From: Pseudomonas sp. GM78
GTDB taxonomy: Bacteria; Pseudomonadota; Gammaproteobacteria; Pseudomonadales; Pseudomonadaceae
DNA: 64,000 nt
NCBI RefSeq assembly: GCF_000282475.1
Contig: NZ_AKJF01000055.1
Span: 19,692 to 83,691 of the forward strand
Direction: 5' to 3'
Made by a program: the position numbers and the translations under genes. Position 1 is the first letter of the stretch; the number at the start of each line of letters is the position of its first letter. The notes under the pieces are model-generated. The model ran no database searches and was not told the origin of the DNA. It was given only the letters and a program-made list of their open reading frames with translations. This document shows, piece by piece, positions 7,143-14,119 of the stretch.

Positions 7143-7345
7143 GCTGCGTCACCCCCGAACGGCCGGGAGCTGTTATCGACTGCGACAATGTCGAATGAGT
7201 TGACGGCTTCGATGCGGCCTTTGGGGCTGGTGATTACCAGCAGCCCGGTCTTGCGCTGAATCGCTTCAACGGCGGCTCGGCTACTGCATGCGGATGGGTG
7301 CAGGTACACCGGGCAGCGGGTGTTGCTGTGCTGTGTGGATTGCAT
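7139..7345 (-). CDS. First gene of the leftward early operon, unknown function
   Basis: 68 residues, MQSTQHSNTRCPVYLHPSACSS to FGGDAA. It has a beta-strand-rich centre (TGLLVITSPKGRIEAVNSFDIVAVD). It begins about 40 bases downstream of the putative PL -10 box and overlaps the next gene by 4 bases. The ribosome site is weak (AGAG). Family unknown. Confidence 0.5.
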   Translation of the reverse strand: MQSTQHSNTRCPVYLHPSACSSRAAVEAIQRKTGLLVITSPKGRIEAVNSFDIVAVDNSSRPFGGDAA

Positions 7346-7381
7346 GGCTCGTACTCTTGGTGAGAGGTAGATACGAGTGCA

Positions 7382-7423
7382 AAATTAGCAACGGCTAAAT
7401 AAACTTGCAATAGCAAATGCTAA
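7382..7423 (-). promoter_or_regulatory. Leftward early promoter (PL) with two CI operators
   Basis: On the minus strand TTGCAA (7410-7405), a 17-base spacer and TAATTT (7387-7382) form a promoter firing into the early operon. The palindromes TTAGC-AACG-GCTAA (7385-7398) and ATAGC-AAAT-GCTAA (7410-7423) overlap the -10 and -35 boxes. The same half-site TTAGCAA occurs at 8291-8304, so these are the likely CI/Cro binding sites. A further half-site TAGCAA is at 7438-7443. Confidence 0.65.
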
Positions 7424-7441
7424 ATTAGTTTTTCGAATAGC

Positions 7442-7468
7442 AAAAAAAACCCGCACTTGGCGGGTTCT
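7442..7468 (-). terminator. Terminator of the CI gene
   Basis: On the minus strand AACCCGCC-AAG-TGCGGGTT is followed by TTTTTTT. It lies 15 bases after the CI stop and separates CI transcription from the PL operon, which runs in the same direction. Confidence 0.75.
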
Positions 7469-7483
7469 TTGATGCGTGAGGTC

Positions 7484-8230
7484 CTACAGCAACACGGAAT
7501 ACCAGAAGACCTTACCGATCACGATGATCTCGTTTTTGATGAGGTCAGTCGCGCTGTACTCTTCGTCGGGATGCTCTTCACGATTGTAGCTGCGCATTCT
7601 CAAGCCCCCGCCAGGTAAGCGGTATAGCGTCTTAACTCTTAGCTGACCACCGTGATTCAGCGCGTACATTTTTCCATCTGTGATGGTTGTACAGCCCTGA
7701 TCAACACCGACGGTGCTGCCGTGTGGCAGTACAGGCTCCATACTGTTGCCGTTAACTGTTACGCATACGGCCTCATTCGCCTGAACGTTTTGCCGCCGAA
7801 GCGTCATCTTTCCGAATCGAAGTTTTTGCTTGTGGGACTGGTGAACCGCAGTCCGGCCGCTTCCCGCGGACAATTCAACTTCCTTAAGGAAAGGCACGTA
7901 AACCTCGTCATCATCCAAGGGGGTATCGTCGTCCCAGACGTCGATTGGGCCGAGGTAATAGGCATTGCTGTCGACTGACTGATTCTCAGATGGTGGCAGC
8001 GTTCCGGTTGCGGAGGCGCGCATCGAGACAGATGGCGTGGTGAGGGTTCCCTCAGCAAGGCCGATTTTCGCTTCAAGATTCGCCGCCGCTTTTTCGCCCA
8101 ACGATCTATGCCCATTGAGAAGCTGGGAAAGGTACGAGGCATCCAGGTTGTAATGCTCGGCGAACTCTTTCTGGGTTCTTTCACCCATCAAGTCGCGCAA
8201 AACTTGAATTCGCATTTTCTTTATATCCAT
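7484..8230 (-). CDS. cI: CI-type repressor, HTH plus S24 (LexA-like) self-cleavage domain
   Basis: 248 residues from MDIKKMRIQVLRDLM. Residues 1-65 form an HTH_3-type DNA-binding domain (TQKEFAEHYNLDASYLSQLLNGHRS). The C-terminal half is peptidase S24: the nucleophile Ser in NGNSMEPVLPHG, the general-base Lys in LRVKTLYR, and an Ala-Gly pair in ELSAGSGR as the probable RecA-stimulated cleavage site. It should hold both early promoters off and be inactivated by SOS. TTG at 8257 is an alternative start, but the HTH domain begins properly at 8230. Confidence 0.9.
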   Translation of the reverse strand: MDIKKMRIQVLRDLMGERTQKEFAEHYNLDASYLSQLLNGHRSLGEKAAANLEAKIGLAEGTLTTPSVSMRASATGTLPPSENQSVDSNAYYLGPIDVWDDDTPLDDDEVYVPFLKEVELSAGSGRTAVHQSHKQKLRFGKMTLRRQNVQANEAVCVTVNGNSMEPVLPHGSTVGVDQGCTTITDGKMYALNHGGQLRVKTLYRLPGGGLRMRSYNREEHPDEEYSATDLIKNEIIVIGKVFWYSVLL

Positions 8231-8251
8231 TCGCCAATCATCGCCTTCCGA

Positions 8252-8307
8252 TAGCAAACAGTAAATTACGGTTTGCTATTGCTCAATGCATTAGCAATTG
8301 CTAATCT
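8252..8307. promoter_or_regulatory. Operator region between cI and cro with rightward promoter (PR)
   Basis: TTAGCAATTGCTAA (8291-8304) is a perfect 14-bp palindrome. TAGCAAAC (8252-8259) and GTTTGCTA (8271-8278) form a second, wider inverted repeat. A rightward promoter is visible as TTGCTC (8279-8284), a 17-base spacer and TAATCT (8302-8307), overlapped by the palindrome. A leftward promoter for cI must lie in the same interval but is less clear. Confidence 0.65.
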
Positions 8308-8329
8308 CGGCGCTCAGAAGGAGGTGTGT

Positions 8330-8557
8330 ATGACCTTGCACGAGTATTTGAAAAGTCTTGATAAGGCGTCGCTGGATGCATTCGCGGGCCGATGCGGTAC
8401 GTCAGTAGGCCAGTTGAAACAGGTCGCTTACGGCAATCGCAGGGCCAGCGCCGCTTTGGCGGTAGGCATCGAGCGAGAGTCTGCGGGTTCAGTCACCTGC
8501 GAACAGCTTCGTGCAGATATCGACTGGGCTTATTTGCGCGGCTCCAAAGGAGCTTAA
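8330..8557 (+). CDS. cro: Cro-like (YdaS-type) regulator
   Basis: 75 residues, MTLHEYLKSLDKASLDAFA to RGSKGA. It has a YdaS/Cro-type helix-turn-helix: FAGRCGTSVGQLKQVAYGNRRASAALA. AAGGAGGTG precedes the ATG at ideal spacing. It is the first gene of the rightward early operon, divergent from cI and sharing its operators, the classical lytic-switch position. Confidence 0.8.
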   Translation: MTLHEYLKSLDKASLDAFAGRCGTSVGQLKQVAYGNRRASAALAVGIERESAGSVTCEQLRADIDWAYLRGSKGA

Positions 8558-8695
8558 AAGGTGCCGAGCTGGGGCCTCTCACCAAAGATCCCCCAGCTCA
8601 GCTACGACGACACACAGCACATGTACATCGGTCGTGGTCTTAGGATAGGGTCTGCCCTGGTCTATGGCTACACCGTAAATAGGGGATTTACGGTT

Positions 8696-9184
8696 ATGAG
8701 TCGCACAGATCTTTTGCCGGACGCTGGTCCGGTCCTTCCATTGCGTCAGGCGATCTATCGCGCTGGTCGTGATTACAAGGGCGGAATCACCGCCCTTGCC
8801 TTTGACATGGTGTTGGACAACGACACCCTTCAAAAGAAACTCAAGCTCGATGAAGAGCGCCGTTGGCTGAACCCTGATGAGCTTGAAGAGTTGATCAGAC
8901 TTACTGGCGATTCGCGCTTACTTGATGCGCTGATGCGCCCGGCCGGCGCTGTCTGGTATCGCCCGGTGCCAGTACCAGCAACGCGGGATGCCCTCAAGGC
9001 CGTCGGTAAGTTGCTTGGCGAAACCGGTGAGTTCGTGGCTGCCATGCACGATGGTGCTGCCGACAACGTATGGGAGTTTCACGAAGTTCTCGAACTTGAA
9101 AAGCAGGGCATGGATGTGATCCGCGAAGTTCTCGGCATCATGGCAGGCGCTCGTCAGGCAATGGAGGATCGTGTCCATGGCTGA
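8696..9184 (+). CDS. CII-family (CP76) regulator
   Basis: 162 residues, MSRTDLLPDAGPVLPLRQAIYRAG to DRVHG. The arrangement LRQAIYRAGRDYKGGITALAFDM and LNPDELEELIRLTGDSRLLDAL is typical of the phage CII/CP76 regulatory proteins in Pseudomonas prophages. It is probably a transcription activator affecting the lysis-lysogeny decision. The ATG at 8696 is chosen because the homologous part begins there and GGGGA lies upstream; an in-frame opening exists from 8561. Confidence 0.75.
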   Translation: MSRTDLLPDAGPVLPLRQAIYRAGRDYKGGITALAFDMVLDNDTLQKKLKLDEERRWLNPDELEELIRLTGDSRLLDALMRPAGAVWYRPVPVPATRDALKAVGKLLGETGEFVAAMHDGAADNVWEFHEVLELEKQGMDVIREVLGIMAGARQAMEDRVHG

Positions 9185-9383
9185 CGAAATCGATCGCGCC
9201 AACGATCAGGCGCAGTACTTGCTCGACGTTGCTCTTCAGCGCCGTCGCCTTGCACCATCAAACCGCGTCAGTGCGCAGTTCTGTGTGGATTGCGACGAAG
9301 CCATCCCGTTACTTCGACAGCAGACGATTGCAGGTTGCCAAACCTGTGTCGACTGCCAGGGGTTACGGGAGGTTCGGCGATGA
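9177..9383 (+). CDS. TraR/DksA-type C4 zinc-finger protein
   Basis: 68 residues, MADEIDRANDQAQYLLD to LREVRR. CVDC and CQTC separated by about 16 residues form the C4 zinc finger of the TraR/YbiI group. Related proteins bind the RNA polymerase secondary channel. It overlaps the end of the CII-like gene and shares an ATGA junction with the primase gene. Confidence 0.8.
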   Translation: MADEIDRANDQAQYLLDVALQRRRLAPSNRVSAQFCVDCDEAIPLLRQQTIAGCQTCVDCQGLREVRR

Positions 9384-12076
9384 TTGAGCCGGCAAAAGGA
9401 ATAGCCATCGCCACATGGGCAAAACGCTACATCGATACTTTCAACTTCGCCTTGGTATCCATTGAACCAGGTGAAAAAAACCCGAAGGGCATGGGGTGGA
9501 ATAAACCGGGCGGTTACATCACTGATGCCGCCACCGCTGAAGCATTCTGGCAACGAAACCCTAATCACAACCTCGGCGTCGTACTCGGGCCGAGCCGTGT
9601 CTGTTCGCTGGACGTCGACGACGTTCAGTGGACGCGGCACGTGTTGTATGAGCTGCTGGGTGTCGATCTGGATGCCATGGCGTTGGTGTATCCGACTATT
9701 GTTGGTAACCCTGCGCGCTTCCGGGTCGTGTTCAAAGTGCCGGAAGGCATTGAGCTGACCCGGCACTCTCTTTCCTGGCCGAATGAAAAAGACTCTGACG
9801 GTTCGATTCACAAAGGCCTGATGGATAAAGCCAAGGCTGCGAAAGAGCAGGGCGATGTGGTCGGGGAGGCTGCGGCGCGCGCGGAGGCTGAAGAGTACAA
9901 GCGCTTCACGGTGTTCGAGCTTCGCGCTGGCCTGGTACAGGACGTGTTTCCGCCTTCGATTCATCCGGGTACCGGCAAGCCTTACACCTGGAGAACCCCA
10001 CCGAACGCCAACGACGGCCTGCCGACGCTGACTGTCGATTTGCTGAACATCTGGCAAGGCTGGGAGTTTTTCAAACGTGATGCCGAGGCAGCCTGCCCCT
10101 GGGCCATCAAGCCAGCCACGGCGCCGGCGAAAGTCATTAAGCGTTCAGCACCTGCGGTGGGTAAGCAGCCGTCGGTGATCGACGAGTTCAACCGCTGCCA
10201 CGACATCGAGGAACTGCTGCGAACTCACGGCTATATCAAACGGGGTAGCAAGTGGCTTTACCCGCAGAGCAGCACCGGCCTACCAGGTGTGACAATCGCA
10301 GACGGCAAGGTCTATTCGCACCACGGTGCCGATCCGCTCGCGAATGGGCATCAGAACGACGCCTTCGAGGTGTTCTGTTTGCTCGAGCACGGCGGCGATC
10401 AGTCGAAAGCGGTGAAGGACGCTGCGCGTATGCTGGGTATGCAGCGTTCATCGCGGCCTGATCCGCAGGATCTTCCCCCGACCCCATCCGATGAGGTGAG
10501 CGAGCCGAGCTGTGCGAACGATGCCATCAGCGAGGCTGCTCCGGCTCCTGACGGGGGGGTGGGGGAGGCACTGACGCTAGACCATTTACTTCGTCGTTTT
10601 GCGCTGGTCGAGGGCACCACGCAAGTGTGGGACTGCGACCAGTCGCGGGTGATGAAGAAGGCCGCATTTGAAGCGCGCGTGGGCAAGCCGCTCGCCAAGG
10701 CGTGGCTGGACGACATGGGCAAACGGTTGATTGCTGATGAACACGTCCGCGACATCGAGCAAGCGCGACGTATGGCGGGTAAGAAGGGCGGCGCGCTCGG
10801 TATGCCGCCGACTGATCGGTATGTGTACATCGATGGCACCAAGGATGTCTGGGATCGGGAAAAGAAGCGGCGTATTGCCGAAGGCGCCGTGAAGATGGCG
10901 CTGGGTGACACGTATCCGCTTTGGCTCAACAGCAGTGAGCGGCGCACCGTGGATGTCGAACACATCGTGTTTGATCCGACCATGAGCAAGGACCCTGCGG
11001 TGTACATCAATACCTTTGATGGCCTGCCGCTCGAACCTGTCAGGGATGATGAAGCCTGCACCAATCTGCGTTGGCTGATTTCGTTTTTGTGCAACCACGA
11101 TGAAGCGGCGGCCCAATGGCTGGTCCGCTGGTTGGCGTACCCGTTGCAACACCTGGGCGCCAAGATGGACACCGCGGTACTGATGCACTCGATCATGGAA
11201 GGCTCGGGCAAAAGCCTGCTGTTCGCCGATGCACTGGGCATGCTGTATGGCCAGTACGCGGCCACGGTCGGCCAGACGCAGTTGGAGAGCAACTTCAACG
11301 CCTGGCAAAGCCGCAAGTTGTGGTCGGTGTTTGAAGAGGTTGTGAGCCGTGACCAGCGGTACAACCAAGTGGGCAAGATCAAGCACCTGATCACCGGCAA
11401 AACGGTGCGAATGGAATCGAAGTTCATCAACGGTTGGGAGGAAGCCAACCACATGAACGCGGTGTTCCTGAGCAACGAAATTTTGCCGTGGCCCATCAGC
11501 GATAGTGACCGACGGATGCTGGTGATGTGGCCTATGGAAACCTTGCCGGTCGAACGGCAAAAGGCGATCGGACGAGAGCTGGAGCAGGGTGGCGTCGCGG
11601 CGCTATACGGCTGGTTGTTGTCGGTCGATCTGGGCGACTTCAACCAGCGGACACGACCACCCTCGACGGATGCCCGCGAACGATTGGTGGCCTTGAGTCG
11701 GGCCGGATGGCAGACGTTTTTGCATCTGTGGAAGTACAGCGAGTTGGGCCAGGGGCTTTGGGGGCCGTGTCTGTCGACTGACCTCTATTCGCTGTTCCTC
11801 GAATGGTGCCAGCGCAATAAAGAGCATGTGATGAGTCAGACGAAGTTCTCGCTGTTCATCAGTTCCGAGGTCGATAAGACGCGGGCGATTCCCTGGACCG
11901 ATGGCAGCAACCGGCGTTTTGGCGCGTTCTTCTTTCCCGTCGATCAGGCCGCTTCCCCGCCCCCATCACTGAAGGCGGCCGAGCTGGGCAAGCAGGTCGA
12001 AAACTGGCGCGCCAAGGCGAAGCTTGCGGGCTGGCATGTGGACAGCTGGGACCACATCAAGGCGGCTGCCGCATGA
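9380..12076 (+). CDS. Primase-polymerase/helicase fusion for phage replication
   Basis: 898 residues. The N-terminal part (about 15-260) is a Prim-Pol type primase: NPKGMGWNKPGGY, LGVVLGPSRVCSLDVDD with the acidic metal-binding triad, and a later FELRAG segment. The C-terminal half (about 530-830) is a superfamily 3-like helicase of the DUF5906/NrS-1 type, with Walker A EGSGKS near residue 609 and an acidic FEEVVSRDQ Walker B-like motif. It should both prime and unwind at the origin. The ATG at 9380 overlaps the TraR stop. The iteron-like cluster lies directly downstream. Confidence 0.85.
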   Translation: MIEPAKGIAIATWAKRYIDTFNFALVSIEPGEKNPKGMGWNKPGGYITDAATAEAFWQRNPNHNLGVVLGPSRVCSLDVDDVQWTRHVLYELLGVDLDAMALVYPTIVGNPARFRVVFKVPEGIELTRHSLSWPNEKDSDGSIHKGLMDKAKAAKEQGDVVGEAAARAEAEEYKRFTVFELRAGLVQDVFPPSIHPGTGKPYTWRTPPNANDGLPTLTVDLLNIWQGWEFFKRDAEAACPWAIKPATAPAKVIKRSAPAVGKQPSVIDEFNRCHDIEELLRTHGYIKRGSKWLYPQSSTGLPGVTIADGKVYSHHGADPLANGHQNDAFEVFCLLEHGGDQSKAVKDAARMLGMQRSSRPDPQDLPPTPSDEVSEPSCANDAISEAAPAPDGGVGEALTLDHLLRRFALVEGTTQVWDCDQSRVMKKAAFEARVGKPLAKAWLDDMGKRLIADEHVRDIEQARRMAGKKGGALGMPPTDRYVYIDGTKDVWDREKKRRIAEGAVKMALGDTYPLWLNSSERRTVDVEHIVFDPTMSKDPAVYINTFDGLPLEPVRDDEACTNLRWLISFLCNHDEAAAQWLVRWLAYPLQHLGAKMDTAVLMHSIMEGSGKSLLFADALGMLYGQYAATVGQTQLESNFNAWQSRKLWSVFEEVVSRDQRYNQVGKIKHLITGKTVRMESKFINGWEEANHMNAVFLSNEILPWPISDSDRRMLVMWPMETLPVERQKAIGRELEQGGVAALYGWLLSVDLGDFNQRTRPPSTDARERLVALSRAGWQTFLHLWKYSELGQGLWGPCLSTDLYSLFLEWCQRNKEHVMSQTKFSLFISSEVDKTRAIPWTDGSNRRFGAFFFPVDQAASPPPSLKAAELGKQVENWRAKAKLAGWHVDSWDHIKAAAA

Positions 12077-12090
12077 CTGCATCTAAAAGT

Positions 12091-12381
12091 GTGTTGGGTG
12101 TGTCGGGTGTGTGTTGGGTTGATTTCAGATACCTCACACAGATTGAAGCCTTATGTTTCGACGGTTTGCGGGCTTTGTGTCGAGTGTGTTGGGTTTCGCT
12201 ACGCGTGCGCGCATGTGTGACGTTAGATGTTCGGTTTTTGATGGCTGATTATTTTTTTCATGCGAAGACGGAAATACCCAACAAACCCAACACACTAAAC
12301 ACAACTCGATTAAAGCTATTGATTTTAAAGGGTTTGATTTGTGTTGGGTTTGTGTCGGGTTCGGTGTTTTTTGTGTCGGGT
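12091..12381. repeat. Iteron-like cluster GTGTYGGGT, candidate phage replication origin
   Basis: Nine copies of GTGTTGGGT/GTGTCGGGT or near copies. Seven are direct, starting at 12091, 12100, 12111, 12186, 12341, 12352 and 12373. Two are inverted, at 12276 (one mismatch) and 12285. They flank AT-rich stretches (12240-12260, 12300-12335). The position between the primase-helicase gene and the next gene suits an origin. A reading frame (12073-12408) runs through it, but its low-complexity VGFVSGSVFFVSGSVFGG end looks like translated repeats. Confidence 0.5.
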
Positions 12382-12404
12382 TCGGTTTTCGGGGGAGTAG
12401 GGCG

Positions 12405-12887
12405 ATGATCGAGGCAATGGAAGTACTGCTGAAGCACTGGGGTGAGCAACTTCGACTCAATGGCGAAAGCGGCGGCATGGGTAGCCCGATGGCAACGATC
12501 ATGGAGTGGGGTGGCTGCGCACCACGCGGCACGCCTGGGTCCCGAGTCATCCTCGGCGCTGGAGCAGGGCCTGATGCAGTTGCACAAGAGATCGCCGCTG
12601 CTCTGTCGGAGGTCGGGCGTCAGGGTGAGCAGGGTGATCGGCTGATGCGATTGGCTGGCCTGCGTTACGGTGATGATTCGGCGCCGACTTGGCTGATGCA
12701 GTTGCATCTGCTGGGGATGGAATCGAGAGCGAAACAGACTTACTACGACCAGGTGCACCGTCTGCATGAGCGGTTGCTGGAAGTGCTGGCCGAGCGTGCT
12801 GACGCCCGTAAGTGGCTAACCGCTGGTCGGGGCGTTTTGCCTCAAAGTCTCCTCAAAGTTGCGTCAAAGTTGCGTCGAGTCGGATAA
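12405..12887 (+). CDS. Unknown protein in the late-regulator position
   Basis: 160 residues from MIEAMEVLLKHWGEQLRLNG. The N-terminal part resembles small phage proteins placed where lambdoid phages have Q or other late activators. The C-terminal part is helical (MQLHLLGMESRAKQTYYDQVHRLHERLLEVLAERADARKWL could be an HTH-type bundle). GGGGGAG precedes the ATG. An antitermination or late-activation role is suggested by position only. Confidence 0.55.
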   Translation: MIEAMEVLLKHWGEQLRLNGESGGMGSPMATIMEWGGCAPRGTPGSRVILGAGAGPDAVAQEIAAALSEVGRQGEQGDRLMRLAGLRYGDDSAPTWLMQLHLLGMESRAKQTYYDQVHRLHERLLEVLAERADARKWLTAGRGVLPQSLLKVASKLRRVG

Positions 12888-13016
12888 CCGAAAATGTCCT
12901 CTTTTCGGTTCCGTACTCAAGGGGTAAAAAGTCACCACGATATGAAATTTGCGCCTTGGCGCTGACCTCGCACGTGCTGTGCACGCTTCACCCGGCCCTC
13001 CCTGAGCCGGTCACCT

Positions 13017-13039
13017 AACCCCGCTTCGGCGGGGTTTTT
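13017..13039 (+). terminator. Terminator before the late region
   Basis: ACCCCGC-TTC-GGCGGGGTTTTT. It stands between the putative late regulator and the holin, where an antiterminated phage would have its late terminator. The rest of 12888-13064 contains a second AT-rich hairpin (AACCGAAAA/TTTTCGGTT near 12885) and no gene. Confidence 0.75.
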
Positions 13040-13064
13040 CATTCCATTGCCGAGGAGGCAACGC

Positions 13065-13415
13065 ATGTCGACTGAACAGGAGGTGCAGCAGTCGCTGGCC
13101 GATCTTCCTACCTGGCTACTGATTCTGGTGGCGCTTGCCGGTTTAACCGGGGAGATGTGGCGTGCTGATGCGGCAGGGATGGCGGTGCCGGTGTTGGTCA
13201 AGCGGGTGCTGCTGCGCTTCGGGGCCTCGGCAGTGTTTGGCCTGGCGACTGTGATGCTCGCCACGGCGCTGAGTTGCAGCCTGATGACCGCTGCTGCAAT
13301 AGGTAGCGTTGTGGCTTGTCTCGGTGCCGATGTCGCCAGTGGCTTGTACGCTCGGTGGTTGGCAAAGCGGGCCGGGATCTGCGAGGCACCGCCGAGCGGT
13401 GGCGGGCAGGCATGA
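13065..13415 (+). CDS. Holin
   Basis: 116 residues with three probable membrane segments (about 18-36, 51-72, 76-97): LPTWLLILVALAGLTGEMW, FGASAVFGLATVMLATAL, MTAAAIGSVVACLGADVAS. The tail is short and basic, then Gly-rich. This is the layout of LydA/phage_holin_3-type holins. GAGGAGG precedes the ATG. It is separated from the endolysin and spanins by the whole morphogenesis region. Confidence 0.75.
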   Translation: MSTEQEVQQSLADLPTWLLILVALAGLTGEMWRADAAGMAVPVLVKRVLLRFGASAVFGLATVMLATALSCSLMTAAAIGSVVACLGADVASGLYARWLAKRAGICEAPPSGGGQA

Positions 13416-13484
13416 AATCGCCGGGGACCCTGGGGTTATTCGGTGGGTACGGGGTCGGAAACCCGCGGGAAAGTGTTAGCGGAC

Positions 13485-13547
13485 AGTTCACCAGCTTAGT
13501 GAACTGGGGTGAACAGGTGAACTCCCCGTATGCATTAGGTGAACAGG
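13485..13547. other. Repeat-rich segment, putative cos/terminase recognition region
   Basis: Directly upstream of the small terminase gene, five GTGAAC-type motifs occur in 63 bases: AGTTCACCAG (13485, inverted), AGTGAACTGG (13498), GGTGAACAGG (13508), GGTGAACTCC (13516) and GGTGAACAGG (13538). They resemble multiple terminase-binding sites. A GC-rich stretch with symmetry lies just left (13456-13470, GGGGTCGGAAACCCGCGG) and could hold the nick site. Confidence 0.45.
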
Positions 13548-13557
13548 ACATTTCTTC

Positions 13558-14115
13558 ATGACCGTAATCAGCAAAACGGAGTTTGCGGCACGGCGTGGCT
13601 GGGCCAAATCGTATGTTTCCAAGTTGGCTAATCAGGATCGGCTGGTGCTGACTGACGATGGCAAGGTGGAGTTGGAAGCCACCGAAGCGTTGCTGGCCGA
13701 GTCTGCCGACCCAAGCAAAGCAGCCGTCGCCGAGCGACACGACCGGCTTCGCCTTCAGCGGGAAGCTCAAATAGCCGCCGAAGAACCTGCGGTGCCGCAA
13801 GTCGGGCAGGCGGCGGACTTTCAGAAATCCCGAGCTCTGCGGGAGCACTACCTGGCTCTGCAGGAGCAAGCCAATTTTCTTAAGCAACAAGGCACTCTCG
13901 TCGAGCGCATCGCGGTGGAAACGGGTGCTTACAACGCGGGCCGCCTGTTGCGAGACCAGTTGCTGGGCATGCCACCACAACTCGCACCGGAGCTCGCCGT
14001 TATGACTGATCCCTGGCAAATCGAAAAGCACCTGACGGCGGCTATCCGTCGCTCGCTTGAGGATGCAGAACGCTTGTCCTCGGCGGATCTTGAACACGCC
14101 CTGACCGCGAGTTAA
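13558..14115 (+). CDS. Terminase small subunit (Nu1-like)
   Basis: 185 residues. The N-terminus KTEFAARRGWAKSYVSKLANQDRLVLTDDGKV is the winged helix-turn-helix of lambda Nu1-type small terminases, followed by a helical oligomerisation segment. It recognises the packaging site and recruits the large subunit encoded 4 bases downstream. Confidence 0.85.
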   Translation: MTVISKTEFAARRGWAKSYVSKLANQDRLVLTDDGKVELEATEALLAESADPSKAAVAERHDRLRLQREAQIAAEEPAVPQVGQAADFQKSRALREHYLALQEQANFLKQQGTLVERIAVETGAYNAGRLLRDQLLGMPPQLAPELAVMTDPWQIEKHLTAAIRRSLEDAERLSSADLEHALTAS

Positions 14116-14119
14116 TCCA

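Noticed and set aside
10399-11643. 414-codon open frame on the minus strand
   Set aside because: Lies entirely inside the primase-helicase gene; Ser/Arg-rich composition without family motifs, typical of an antisense shadow in GC-rich DNA.
12073-12408. 111-codon ORF overlapping the primase stop
   Set aside because: No clear ribosome site, and its low-complexity end follows from the DNA repeats; treated as origin-type sequence instead. A real gene cannot be fully excluded.
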